Made by a program: the position numbers and the translations under genes. The notes beneath the pieces are model-generated. The model was not told the DNA's origin. It did no database searches and was given only the letters and a program-made list of their open reading frames with translations. Positions 17,474 through 25,851 of a DNA stretch of 42,892 nt are shown here, one piece after another (the first letter of the stretch is position 1; every line of letters begins with the position of its first letter). Origin of the DNA: Pseudomonadota bacterium (GTDB lineage Bacteria > Tectomicrobia > Entotheonellia > Entotheonellales > Entotheonellaceae); NCBI GenBank assembly GCA_005777235.1, contig SXND01000264.1, positions 1-42,892 of the forward strand, given 5' to 3'.

Positions 17474-17956
17474 CTACGCTGTGTGGCGTCCCCGCAAAGG
17501 CTCAAGACCACAGAGATAGTCGAGAGAAAGCGGGCCGCCACCACGGGTCAGCAGGAAAAGCAGCATGGCGCCCCACGTCAGATGGTCGGACCACGCATGC
17601 GGATAGACAAAGGTCTGAATGACGGCCAGCATCCCCAGCAGTGGCAGGGTGGCCAGGCGCGTGCCCAGGCCGAGGATCAGCAGGGTGGAGCAGCCGACCT
17701 CCGTGATCACCGCCATGATGGCCGCAAACTCCGGCGGTAGCAGCGGAACCTGATATTCGTCGGCGAACAGTTGCACGGTCGGTATCCAGCTCGAGAGTTT
17801 GAGCAGGCCAGCCTTGAGAAACACGGCAGCAAGGGCCAGACGGAACACGAGTTGGAAGACCGACAACGGCACGACGCGCTGCAGGCATGTTGTGACGGTC
17901 GTCAGACGCATTCGCCAGCCCACCGGCGCAGAAGTCGCAGCGCGATTGGCGTTCAT
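17474..17956 (-). CDS. DoxX family membrane protein of the bufferin operon
   Basis: 160-residue DoxX/DoxD-type integral membrane protein with four predicted helices: LVFRLALAAVFLKAGLLKL, an EFAAIMAVITEVGCSTLLIL region, ATLPLLGMLAVIQTFVYP and a shorter WGAMLLFLL. The KAGLLKL motif after helix 1 and the PHAWSDHLTWG loop are typical. Its ATG overlaps the stop of the DUF2063 gene as ATGA, so translation is coupled. DoxX proteins are regular members of bufferin (DUF2282/DUF692/DUF2063) operons, possibly in electron transfer or peptide export; the exact role is not known. Confidence 0.85.
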   Translation of the reverse strand: MNANRAATSAPVGWRMRLTTVTTCLQRVVPLSVFQLVFRLALAAVFLKAGLLKLSSWIPTVQLFADEYQVPLLPPEFAAIMAVITEVGCSTLLILGLGTRLATLPLLGMLAVIQTFVYPHAWSDHLTWGAMLLFLLTRGGGPLSLDYLCGLEPLRGRHTA

Positions 17957-18750
17957 AGAGAGTCCTCTTTCGTGTCAGGTGCGCAGGTAAAACCCATCAG
18001 CACATCATCCGTCAGCAGCGCATGCAGAGCGGCTACGCAGTCAAACGCCTGATCAGCCTCCAGCGTGGCGGCAGCTGCTCTCTCCAGCGTCTGTCCAGCT
18101 GCCAGCAGGGTACGAAAGGTGGCAAGTATTGGGTCAAGGCGGCGAAAGCCTACGGTGTCGTCCCAGCGCCGGACTTCGAGACAGACGCCACCGGCGTGGA
18201 GATTCACCAGTGTCTCTGGGTCGGCCTCCGCTTGCTGCGCGCGCCAGATCGCGTCAATGGGCCAGGGCGAAGTCAGCACGCTCACAGACGGATCAAACTG
18301 TAAGACCAAGCGCGGGACGTCCGCGGGAGCCACTGCGCCGAGTGTCGCCGGATCGAGCGGCGTATGCACTTCGGCATGCAGCGCCGCGTTGAGCGCCCAT
18401 TCCAACCGCGCCACATCCTCCAGATACGCCAGGTGGTGGCACGGGGGAAACGTGGCAAGAAACGCGGGAAAATGCTGCCCAAACTCGAACAAGCACGGCG
18501 CCTCTGGGGGATGCTGCCGGAGGTAGGTGTCCGCAGCGTAGCGAAAGAAACGCTCGTCCACTAGACGGCAGATGACCGGAAAAGTCGCCTGCAAGGCATC
18601 AGTGAGGGTGGTCAGCACATGATGTCGGTAGATCTGCAGCCGGGAAGCCGGGGGCAGTCCGTCGCCCATCACGGTATCGAGCAACCCCGGGGCCTCGGTG
18701 CCAAACATCGCCTGGAGAAAGGCGTCTTGGAGGTCATGCAACGCTGGCAT
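17953..18750 (-). CDS. bufC: DUF2063 protein (HvfC/BufC-like partner of DUF692)
   Basis: 265-residue DUF2063 family protein. The N-terminal domain has LQDAFLQAMFG, LQIYRHHVLTTLTDALQATFPV and the LPLEFG-like CLFEFGQHFPAFLATFP segment; the C-terminal half is the second helical domain of HvfC/BufC. This family binds the modification substrate and is required with the DUF692 enzyme in RiPP pathways that make copper-binding peptides. The start ATG 18750 lies inside the 3' end of the DUF692 gene (17-base overlap), so the two are translationally coupled; upstream residues of the open frame are only the DUF692 gene read in another frame. The symbol is assigned from the operon pattern. Confidence 0.85.
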   Translation of the reverse strand: MPALHDLQDAFLQAMFGTEAPGLLDTVMGDGLPPASRLQIYRHHVLTTLTDALQATFPVICRLVDERFFRYAADTYLRQHPPEAPCLFEFGQHFPAFLATFPPCHHLAYLEDVARLEWALNAALHAEVHTPLDPATLGAVAPADVPRLVLQFDPSVSVLTSPWPIDAIWRAQQAEADPETLVNLHAGGVCLEVRRWDDTVGFRRLDPILATFRTLLAAGQTLERAAAATLEADQAFDCVAALHALLTDDVLMGFTCAPDTKEDSL

Positions 18751-19597
18751 AGGCGCGCTCCTCGGCCTGGCACTGGTACTGGGCCGCGGTATGGACTTCG
18801 TCGCACAATACGGTAAGGTCTGGGATGTTGGTATCCCACTCAATCAGGGTGGAGACGGGGCCAAAGCGAGCCAGGGCGTGCGCATACAGTTCCCAGACTG
18901 CCAGCACCACCGCGGCACCATGGTCGTCAATCAAGACGGTCTGACCGTCGGCATCATTGACGGCGTGCCCAGCCAGATGGATTTCCCTGATGGCATGCGC
19001 CGGCAAGGCATCGAGATAGGCCACGGGATCTCCCCCGAGATTACAACAGCTCACGTAGATATTGTTGACATCGCACAGCAGCCCGCAGCCTGTGCGCCGC
19101 ACCAGGGTGCTGAGAAACTCGGTCTCTGGGATGACCGAGTCGGCAAAGCGCAAGTAACTTGAGGGGTTTTCCAGCAGGATGGGGCGCTGCAAGGCCTCCT
19201 GGGTCTGCTGAATATGCTGCGCGACAATCCCGAGTGTCTCTTCCGTATACGGCAGGGGCAAGAGGTGATTCAGATAGACCCCCCCGGCAATACTCCAGGC
19301 CAGGTGTTCTGAAACCAGCGCTGGCTCGAGCCGTTCGACCAGCCGTTGCAGGCGTGTGAGATGCCGCGTATTGAGCGGCGTGGCGCTGCCGAGTGACAAC
19401 CCCACCCCATGCACGGAGAGTGGGTACTCCCTCCGGAGTTGTTCCAGCGCGACGAGGGCGGGGCCGCCACCCATGTAGTTCTCGGCGTGCACCTCCAGCC
19501 AGCCGAGTGCTGGGCGGGTGGCCAGCACTGCCGCAACATGTGGTGCCCGCAACCCAATACCTACACCAAGTGTTGCGCGTGAACTCAGGTGTACCAT
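18734..19597 (-). CDS. bufB: DUF692 multinuclear non-heme iron oxidase (MNIO), bufferin-modifying
   Basis: 287-residue TIM-barrel enzyme of the DUF692/MNIO family (relatives: MbnB, BufB), which uses a two- or three-iron centre to oxidise Cys residues of a peptide to oxazolone- or thiooxazole-type groups. Metal-ligand regions are visible in order: LEVHAENYMG, LSVHGVGLSLG, VSEHLAWS, ILLENPSSYL, LLCDVNNIYVS, IHLAGHA, the VLIDDHGAAV strand and LIEWDTNIP. ATG 19597 is preceded by GGGGGAGG. It lies between the DUF2282 peptide gene and its DUF2063 partner, which fixes the role as modification of that peptide by analogy with published bufferin systems. Confidence 0.9.
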   Translation of the reverse strand: MVHLSSRATLGVGIGLRAPHVAAVLATRPALGWLEVHAENYMGGGPALVALEQLRREYPLSVHGVGLSLGSATPLNTRHLTRLQRLVERLEPALVSEHLAWSIAGGVYLNHLLPLPYTEETLGIVAQHIQQTQEALQRPILLENPSSYLRFADSVIPETEFLSTLVRRTGCGLLCDVNNIYVSCCNLGGDPVAYLDALPAHAIREIHLAGHAVNDADGQTVLIDDHGAAVVLAVWELYAHALARFGPVSTLIEWDTNIPDLTVLCDEVHTAAQYQCQAEERAYASVA

Positions 19598-19636
19598 GTG
19601 CAGCCTCCCCCCTCGTCTGCGGTCAACCACCGGACG

Positions 19637-19903
19637 TTAGATTTTGGATTTCATGCTGCCACCCACGAGTCGCTCGCAGGTGCCGGCAGGCACATAGAGC
19701 CACGCATCGCCCTGGTTATCTTTTTTCGAGGTACCGCCACAGGACGAATTCGCCGTCTGGCAGTCATTTTTGCCGGCTTTGGCCACGCCGTAACATTTTT
19801 CGGCCTGGAACTGTGGTTTCGGGGCTGGACCCGCCTTGACCACGGCAGGCATGGCCAGAGCAGCGGTCAGAGCGGAGGCGACAACAAAACTCGTGGTTTT
19901 CAT
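19637..19903 (-). CDS. bufA: Bufferin precursor peptide (DUF2282)
   Basis: 88-residue DUF2282 peptide with an N-terminal Sec-type signal (MKTTSFVVASALTAALAMP, cleavage likely near AVVKAG) and a mature part with four cysteines at residues 37, 48, 55 and 76, in EKCYG, KNDCQ, SSCGG and GTCER contexts. The KAGKNDC and DAWLYVPAGTCE blocks are characteristic. Published work on this family shows that DUF692/DUF2063 enzymes convert some cysteines to thiooxazoles, giving an exported copper-binding peptide that protects against metal stress. ATG 19903 has AAGGAGAG at good spacing. It is the first gene of the four-gene operon and is probably the most highly expressed. Confidence 0.9.
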   Translation of the reverse strand: MKTTSFVVASALTAALAMPAVVKAGPAPKPQFQAEKCYGVAKAGKNDCQTANSSCGGTSKKDNQGDAWLYVPAGTCERLVGGSMKSKI

Positions 19904-19989
19904 GCGGGCTCTCCTTGGTTCGTAGCGATATCACCTTGAGGACTGTTTCATCGGCCCATCTCTTACACGACCTTGCGGTCGAGAGCTGT

Positions 19990-20020
19990 ATTCTACACGT
20001 TCAGACGCTGCAGTCTACAA
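19990..20020 (-). promoter_or_regulatory. Possible promoter of the bufferin operon
   Basis: On the minus strand TTGTAG (20015-20020) and TAGAAT (19990-19995) are 19 bases apart, about 90 bases upstream of the peptide gene. A partial palindrome (AGAC...GTCT) lies between them and could be an operator. Metal-responsive ECF sigma factors control some related operons, but I cannot identify such a motif here. Confidence 0.25.
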
Positions 20021-20195
20021 AAGGATGCATACCTACCGTCAGACAGGCCAGCATGGCGCCTCACCTGCTGCTTGTATGCATGCCTGCATGGCATCTGGGA
20101 GAGGATACATGCTCTGCTGGGAAAAACGGCTGGGGTCGCACACTTATTCCACGCCTCGAGGCCGGACGTGGGCTGCCGGATGACGCGTCGGTCGC

Positions 20196-20927
20196 TTACC
20201 GCGAGCGCCGTGTGCGCCGTGCCCGATACCAACGCTGCAACGTCTCCGGTGGCACGCCGCAGAGGTACAAGGTAATCAACACGGTATTGCGTAGGGTGGT
20301 ATAGCACACGCCCTCGTGCTGCCACCGACGCCCAGACGTCTGCACGGCCTGCCGCAAGGTCACCAGCCGCCCCCGGCGTCGCAGGGCCTGCACTATACGG
20401 ACATCTTCCATAAAGGGGATGTCGTCGTAGCCCCCGATGGCCTCAAAGACGTGGCGCGGCATAAACAGCGCTTGATCGCCATAGGGTAAGTGCCCGATGC
20501 GGGTGCGCAGATTGGTACCCCAGGCCACGAGACGTAGGGGGAGGGTGGGCGGCGTGATGACGAGACGGAAGGCCCCACCGATGGCCCCGGCTTGCACAGC
20601 CTGGCGTACCGCCTCCAAGCCATCAGGGGGTAGGAGGGTATCAGCGTGCAGGAAGAGCAGGATCTCGCCGTGGGCCGTGCGGGCGCCTTGATTCATTTGT
20701 ACGGCCCGTCCGCGTGGGCTGTGCAGGACGTGCGTGGTGTACTGCCGGGCAATGCTCACGGTGGCGTCCGTACTGCCGCCGTCCACCACAATCAGCTCGT
20801 CGCCAGGGCCTAAGGTCACGCTGCGGAGCGTCGCGGGGAGATGGTGCTGTTCATTGAGCGTCGGCACAATCACGGCAATGCGTGCCAATGGCCGCGGTAT
20901 CCCACCCGCACGAGATGTTTGCTTCAT
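20196..20927 (-). CDS. Family 2 glycosyltransferase, TIGR04283-like
   Basis: 243-residue GT-A glycosyltransferase: IAVIVPTLNEQHHLPATL start, DELIVVDGGSTDAT nucleotide-sugar site, ILLFLHADTLLP for the DxD-like motif, and PYGDQALFMPRHVFEAIGGY with FMEDVRIV as the acceptor/catalytic part. The pattern fits TIGR04283, annotated in databases as arsenosugar-biosynthesis-associated glycosyltransferase, though many members sit outside arsenic loci as here. The ATG and the first five codons lie inside the end of a mobile repeat (20911-21053), and no ribosome site precedes them, so the annotated N-terminus may be newly acquired and true initiation slightly downstream is possible. Confidence 0.85.
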   Translation of the reverse strand: MKQTSRAGGIPRPLARIAVIVPTLNEQHHLPATLRSVTLGPGDELIVVDGGSTDATVSIARQYTTHVLHSPRGRAVQMNQGARTAHGEILLFLHADTLLPPDGLEAVRQAVQAGAIGGAFRLVITPPTLPLRLVAWGTNLRTRIGHLPYGDQALFMPRHVFEAIGGYDDIPFMEDVRIVQALRRRGRLVTLRQAVQTSGRRWQHEGVCYTTLRNTVLITLYLCGVPPETLQRWYRARRTRRSR

Positions 20928-21053
20928 ACATACACTGCCAGTTCTTCTGGGTTTTCCCTGGGAGCGCCACGCGCCAGCGTGGCTTCCGGAGCCGGACTGG
21001 AGCCCGGCGGTCCCAGGGGGGACTGGCGCAGGACTTACGCAATAGACATCTAG
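20911..21053. repeat. Palindromic interspersed repeat, copy 1
   Basis: About 143 bases bounded by imperfect inverted ends (AGATGTTTGCTTCATACATA at the left, GACATCTAG at 21045-21053 at the right). Inside are nested inverted repeats, including CCTGGGAGCGCCACGCGCC. Read in reverse it matches copy 2 (29277-29420) almost throughout. Its right end provides the TAG stop codon of the LysR gene, and its left end provides the ATG of the glycosyltransferase. Confidence 0.85.
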
Positions 21054-21991
21054 AAGCCATGCGCCGGTGCCCCCGGCGCGAGCGGCGCACGTGGATTCAT
21101 CTGGCGCAAAAAGCGCTCAAAGGTCTGGCACAGTGGGGAGAGCGCACGCCCCCGGTGGCGGATGAGGTAAAAATTGCGTTCCAAGATCACACCCGCAATC
21201 GCCACAACGCAGACGCTCCCCGCCCGTAATTCGTCGGTGAGGGCAATACGCGACAGAATCGACACGCCAATCCCGGCTTTAATCCCCTGTTTGATCGCCT
21301 CCGTGCTCCCCATTTCCGCCACGGTGCGTAACCCCGTGGGTTCAAAGCCGTGTTGTTTGATGGTTTGTTCCATGACCAGACGCGACCCTGAGCCGCGCTC
21401 ACGTTGGATAAACGGCTCGGTGGCTAACGCTGTGAGCGGCACGGTCCCCAGCCGCGCCCAGGGGTGATCCGCCGCCACCGCCAGCACCAGTTCATCGGCC
21501 ATCAAGCACTCGTACAACACCTGGGGATGCGGGACGCATGCCCCGACAATGCCCAGTTCCAACTCACTACGGATAATCCGCTCGATGATGTCCATGGTGT
21601 CGGTAATACTCAACACCACGGTAATATCTGGGTATTGGCGCTTAAACTGTCCCAGCATGGGTGGCAGGACGTATTGGCCAGGAATACTGCTCCCGCCAAT
21701 CACCAATTCCCCGCTCACCCCGCCCTGTAAAGCCTGGAGAGCTTGCACGGCGGCGGTTTTCACGGACAGGAGGCGCCGGGCGTACGTATAAAGCACCTCT
21801 CCCGCTTGGGTCAGCGTCACCTCACGCCCGAGACGGTCAAAGAGCACGAGAGACAGGCTGTCTTCTAACGTCTTAATATGGCCACTAATCGTTGGTTGCG
21901 TGAGGAGCAACGCCGCGGCAGCTTTCGAAAAGCTGCGCAACTTCGCGACATAGTAAAAGACCTCGACTTGCCGGAGGTCTAAGGTACGCAT
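21050..21991 (-). CDS. LysR-family transcriptional regulator
   Basis: 313-residue LysR regulator. The N-terminal winged helix runs LRQVEVFYYVAKLRSFSKAA to LTQPTISGHIKTLEDSLSLV and LFDRLGREVTLTQAGEVL. The effector domain has GELVIGGSSIPGQYVLPPML, EPFIQRERGSGSRLVMEQ and MGSTEAIKQGIKAGIGVSIL. This combination resembles the LysR/CysL group that databases label selenium-metabolism-associated; I cannot confirm the subgroup here, but it is notable in a window with a candidate selenoprotein. ATG 21991 matches the family start, with no strong ribosome site. The TAG stop is part of the adjoining mobile repeat, so the last residues may have been changed by its insertion. It is divergent from cvpA. Confidence 0.9.
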   Translation of the reverse strand: MRTLDLRQVEVFYYVAKLRSFSKAAAALLLTQPTISGHIKTLEDSLSLVLFDRLGREVTLTQAGEVLYTYARRLLSVKTAAVQALQALQGGVSGELVIGGSSIPGQYVLPPMLGQFKRQYPDITVVLSITDTMDIIERIIRSELELGIVGACVPHPQVLYECLMADELVLAVAADHPWARLGTVPLTALATEPFIQRERGSGSRLVMEQTIKQHGFEPTGLRTVAEMGSTEAIKQGIKAGIGVSILSRIALTDELRAGSVCVVAIAGVILERNFYLIRHRGRALSPLCQTFERFLRQMNPRAPLAPGAPAHGF

Positions 21992-22119
21992 AGTGTTAGA
22001 GTTGTGCACAGCCACCTTCACCTTGGCCTTGCATAGGCCGCAACACACATTGCACCTCGTCCCCGTCTCGGCTACCGTACGCTGTTCGCACCGTGGCCGC
22101 ACCCGTTGTGGAGGATCCC

Positions 22120-22623
22120 ATGCACTGGTTTGACATTGGGCTGACGATTGCGCTGATTCTCAGTGGTATATGGAGTTGTTTCCGGGGCTTCGTCCGCGAG
22201 CTGTTGTCGCTGGTCGGACTGGCCGTGGCGTCGGTGCTCGCCGTACGTGGCGCGCCTGTGCTGGCGCAGGCCCTGGGCACACTCATCACCACAGCATGGG
22301 TCCGCCACGCCATCAGTTTTGCCCTCATTTTTCTCGCCGTCATGATCGTCGCCATGCTCTGCATCAAGCTCGTACGTCTCGTCTTCACGGCGGTGGGCCT
22401 CACACCGCTTGATCGCCTTCTAGGCGGGGTGTTTGGGCTGGCCAAAGTGTTGCTTATCGTCTTGGTGGGCCTCATGATGGCTGACAAATATGTCCCCACC
22501 CTGCGCCCACAACTGGAGGCAAGCTCGGTGCTTGCCCCCTGGTTGTATCAGCATGTGGCATGGCTGGCCACCTGGCTCGACCAGCACCCGGATCTGCTCG
22601 AACACCTGCCGCCGCTCCGCTAA
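22120..22623 (+). CDS. CvpA family membrane protein
   Basis: 167-residue CvpA-family inner-membrane protein with four hydrophobic segments: WFDIGLTIALILSGIWSCFRG, LSLVGLAVASVLAV, HAISFALIFLAVMIVAMLCI and LLGGVFGLAKVLLIVLVGLM. The RGFVRELLSLVGL loop and PLDRLLGGVFGL are the diagnostic family segments. CvpA is linked to colicin V production and envelope homeostasis in other bacteria. ATG 22120 has GGAGGATCCC upstream. It is divergent from the LysR gene, with 128 bases between the starts. Confidence 0.85.
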   Translation: MHWFDIGLTIALILSGIWSCFRGFVRELLSLVGLAVASVLAVRGAPVLAQALGTLITTAWVRHAISFALIFLAVMIVAMLCIKLVRLVFTAVGLTPLDRLLGGVFGLAKVLLIVLVGLMMADKYVPTLRPQLEASSVLAPWLYQHVAWLATWLDQHPDLLEHLPPLR

Positions 22624-22648
22624 GCCTCGCGTTGCGGCGCCGCGGCTC

Positions 22649-23254
22649 TTACCCGGCCTGCAGCGCCAGAGGTTTCCCAAGGGCCTGCCGGACCTCCTGA
22701 TTCGCCTCGATCAGACGCTGCACGCGTGTCGTCGCTTCCTGGTGCATGAAGTCCTCAACACAGAACAGGACGGCGCGTCCGGCCCTGGTGTTGACGTTCG
22801 TAATGACTGGAATCGGACGTGTCAGCGTGTCCGCCTCTGGGCGGGCCAGGATCGTCTGAATGGCTGCCTCGTTATACATATCGTCTAAGGGGTAGCTGTA
22901 AGACAACCGCACATAATCGCGTTCCTTGGTCTCATCGCTGCCGATATCGTGCACGATATTATCCATGTCAGCGGCACTCGGCTGCTTGGCGTCGGCCTTC
23001 AGGAATTCCTGAATGGCATGAAAGTAGCTGGCAAAATCGTTACGATCTTCTAACTCGTCCTGCGGGATCTTCGAGCTGATTTCAAACAGAATGCTGTTCC
23101 CATCGAGACGTGCCGGACCAATCTCGTAGGTAATGCCCTCAACATTAAAACGCTGATCTTTCTTCGGCTGGTAGGCGGCGTTGAAGGCAGCAATGCTCGT
23201 GCGCAGCCCCTGCGCAGCGAATTGATGAAACAGCTGTTGACGAAACGTAGACAT
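22649..23254 (-). CDS. Conserved-looking hypothetical protein
   Basis: 201-residue soluble protein of unrecognised family. There is no signal peptide or membrane helix. It contains FNVEGITYEIGPARLDGNS, a YVRLSYSYPLDDMYNEAAI segment and a helical C-terminus with AVLFCVEDFMHQEATTRVQR. The start ATG 23254 has GGGAG at 8-base spacing; the GTG three codons upstream is less likely. Codon use is like that of neighbouring genes, and the frame is clean, so it is a real gene. It is divergent from the ABC-F gene, whose start is 242 bases away. Confidence 0.7.
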   Translation of the reverse strand: MSTFRQQLFHQFAAQGLRTSIAAFNAAYQPKKDQRFNVEGITYEIGPARLDGNSILFEISSKIPQDELEDRNDFASYFHAIQEFLKADAKQPSAADMDNIVHDIGSDETKERDYVRLSYSYPLDDMYNEAAIQTILARPEADTLTRPIPVITNVNTRAGRAVLFCVEDFMHQEATTRVQRLIEANQEVRQALGKPLALQAG

Positions 23255-23496
23255 GCCCTGCACTCCCTTACATGAACACGGCCCAAAGGGACACCGCCGC
23301 CCTCGCCGACGCTAAAGCGTCACGGAAACGCAAAGATTGGCTAATGCCCAGTATATCCGTGAGATACGTCTGCAGATTATACGCGCCATGGGCCGCCGTT
23401 GCAATCGTTGCCGCGGGCCCTGCCCCCGGTGCACAGCCCCGGATGGTCGCGACGCCTCTTGACGACCAGGAGAGGCGTGAATTAGACTCCTACACT

Positions 23497-25371
23497 ATGA
23501 CGCTCATCCAGATCGAACATCTCAGCAAAACATTTGTCGGCGTGCCGGTACTGCACGATATTGCGTGGCAGATTGAAGCCGGACGCCACATTGGTCTTAT
23601 CGGCACCAACGGCAGCGGCAAGAGTACGCTCTTCAATCTGCTCAGCGGCACCCTGACGGCTGACAGCGGGATCATTGAACGCACACGCGGTCTGCGTCTG
23701 GGCTATCTCACTCAGGAAATGACCGTGGAAGGCGAACGGACGCTGTATGAAGAGGTCCGCGAAGCGTTCCGACCGCTGCTCGACATGCAGGAGGACATGA
23801 CCGCACTAGAAGCCCGTATGGCGCAGCACACCGGTAGCCCTGCCGACCTGCAACGCTATGGCACTTTGTTGGAAGAATTTACGGCGCGCGAGGGCTACGC
23901 GATTGCGGCGCGGGTGGAGGCGACGCTGTTGGGACTGGGATTCCGCTCCCAGGATTTCCACACGGCGGTGCAGCATTTGAGCGGTGGGCAAAAAAACATG
24001 GGGGCGCTGGCACGGGTGCTGTTGCAAGAGCCCGACCTCCTCATGCTCGACGAACCTTCCAATCACCTCGACATTGCGGCAACGGAGTGGCTCGAAGGCA
24101 TCTTACGCGACTATCGTGGCACGGTGGTGGTGATCTCCCATGACCGCTATTTTCTTGACCGCGTGGTGGAGGAAATTGTCGAGATCGACCAGCAGCGCTT
24201 GCAGCGCTACACGGGTAATTATTCTGCCTATGTCACCACCAAGGCGGCGCGTCTGGAACAGCAGCGCAAAGCCTACGAGTTGCAGCAAGCGGACATTCGG
24301 CGGCAGGAGGAGTTTATCCGGCGCAACATGGCCGGGCAAAACACGAAACAGGCCCAAAGTCGTCAAAAAGCCTTGGAACGCCTGGATCGGGTGGATAAAC
24401 CCACCGGAGACACCGACCGCATGCAGTTGCGTTTTGCCACGCAGCAGCGTGAGAGCCACGAAGTGCTGGTGGCACGGCAGGTGTGGAAAACCTACAGCGA
24501 CCGCCCCGTGCTGCGCGGTCTCTCGTGCACCATATACCGGGGCGACAAAGTGGGCCTTATGGGAGCCAATGGCGCCGGCAAAAGTACTTTTTTGCGGTTA
24601 CTCATGGGCTACGAAACGCCTGAGCAGGGCACACTGCGCCTCGGGGCGAACGTCACGGTGGCGTACTACGACCAGGAAATGCGTACCCTCAATCCCCAGA
24701 GCAGCATTCTTGAGGAGGTCTCGCAACTCACGCCCTTAAAAACCGTTGGAGAGATGCGGGCCTACCTCGGGCGCTTTCTCTTTAGCGGTGACGAAGTGTA
24801 TCAGATGATCGGCACACTAAGTGGCGGGGAAAAGAGCCGCGTGGCGCTGGCCAAGTTGATGCTTTCCACTGCGAATCTTTTGGTGCTCGATGAGCCCACC
24901 AATCATCTCGACATTCCCACCCGCGAGGTGCTCGAAGAGGCCCTGATCGCCTATCCTGGCACCTTGTTAGTGGTGTCGCACGACCGCTATTTTCTCAATC
25001 GAATTATCTCGCGTCTGCTGTATCTCCATGAGGGCACGTGCACCGCATATCTCGGCAATTACGCTGACTATCAAGCGCATCGGGCCGCCCACGTGGCGGC
25101 GCCCCCACCAACGCCCAACGTCAGAAAAGTCGTGCAGCCGGTGCCGTCATCCCGTCCGCGTGGGGTACGGCGTCGCAAACCGAGTACCATCGAGCAAGAC
25201 ATCAGTCGCGTCGAGGCGGAACTGGCCACACTCCAAGTGACCATCGCGGCGCATGACAGCGGGAACTGGCAGGGTCTCACCACGCTGAGCACGCAGCAAG
25301 GCACATTGGCCCAGCGTCTGGAACAGCTGCTGGAGGAATGGGAAGCGAGTATGGCCGCCGAGGGCGGCTAA
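23497..25371 (+). CDS. ABC-F family ATPase
   Basis: 624-residue soluble ABC protein with two nucleotide-binding domains and no membrane helices, as in ABC-F translation factors (Uup, EttA, resistance proteins). Domain 1: GTNGSGKSTLFNLL, variant signature LSGGQKNMGALARVLL, DEPSNHLDIAA. Domain 2: GANGAGKSTFLRLL, LSGGEKSRVALAKLML, DEPTNHLDIPT. A basic helical linker with YELQQADIRRQEEFIRRNMA separates them, and a C-terminal coiled coil (DISRVEAELATLQVTIA to LEEWEASM) fits the Uup type. These proteins act at the ribosomal E site. Start by homology at MTLIQIEHLSKTFVG; the 75 residues open upstream have no family counterpart. Confidence 0.9.
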   Translation: MTLIQIEHLSKTFVGVPVLHDIAWQIEAGRHIGLIGTNGSGKSTLFNLLSGTLTADSGIIERTRGLRLGYLTQEMTVEGERTLYEEVREAFRPLLDMQEDMTALEARMAQHTGSPADLQRYGTLLEEFTAREGYAIAARVEATLLGLGFRSQDFHTAVQHLSGGQKNMGALARVLLQEPDLLMLDEPSNHLDIAATEWLEGILRDYRGTVVVISHDRYFLDRVVEEIVEIDQQRLQRYTGNYSAYVTTKAARLEQQRKAYELQQADIRRQEEFIRRNMAGQNTKQAQSRQKALERLDRVDKPTGDTDRMQLRFATQQRESHEVLVARQVWKTYSDRPVLRGLSCTIYRGDKVGLMGANGAGKSTFLRLLMGYETPEQGTLRLGANVTVAYYDQEMRTLNPQSSILEEVSQLTPLKTVGEMRAYLGRFLFSGDEVYQMIGTLSGGEKSRVALAKLMLSTANLLVLDEPTNHLDIPTREVLEEALIAYPGTLLVVSHDRYFLNRIISRLLYLHEGTCTAYLGNYADYQAHRAAHVAAPPPTPNVRKVVQPVPSSRPRGVRRRKPSTIEQDISRVEAELATLQVTIAAHDSGNWQGLTTLSTQQGTLAQRLEQLLEEWEASMAAEGG

Positions 25372-25395
25372 CTTTGTGCAGGGAGGATGTGCCCA

Positions 25396-25770
25396 GTGGA
25401 GACTGTCGAGGATTTGATCATCCTGACACATGCGGATTACCTACGTCTGCGGCGTGACTTGAAAACGGCTGGCTTTGACTTGTGCTACACGGCGCAGATC
25501 GAGCAGCCGTTACGCCTTGACTGGTCGCCCCATGTGCTACGCGACCCGGAATTTCTCCGCCAGATCGCCCAGCGCCGTCCGACGGATCACCATTTTCGTC
25601 TGGCGGCCATCCGTCTGATCAGAAAAGGCAATTGGTTTCGCCCTGACCATTATGCCGTGACGTTTCATGCCGTCGGGGTTCTGCGCGATGCTGCACTGCA
25701 GCAGTATCTCACCACCCACGACATCCAGAGTAGCACCGACGCCTCGCGCGCGCTGTTGACCGCTTCGTAA
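25396..25770 (+). CDS. Small hypothetical protein
   Basis: About 124 residues, unrecognised. The sequence is basic and mixed helix/strand, with HADYLRLRRDLKTAGFDLCY near the start and an AIRLIRKGNWFRPDHYAVTF segment. GTG 25396 is 9 bases after GGGAGG, while the ATG at 25387 directly abuts it, so GTG is preferred. It starts 24 bases after the ABC-F stop and is probably co-transcribed. Confidence 0.6.
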   Translation: METVEDLIILTHADYLRLRRDLKTAGFDLCYTAQIEQPLRLDWSPHVLRDPEFLRQIAQRRPTDHHFRLAAIRLIRKGNWFRPDHYAVTFHAVGVLRDAALQQYLTTHDIQSSTDASRALLTAS

Positions 25771-25851
25771 TACGACGACCGCGTTGCGGTGTGGCCTGGG
25801 GTGCGACGGCTCTCTGGGTCGAGAGATACAACTTCAGAGGAGCCCTCGAAC

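Noticed and set aside
23272..23496. N-terminal extension of the ABC-F protein
   Set aside because: No family counterpart and composition unlike the rest; it is only an open upstream stretch.
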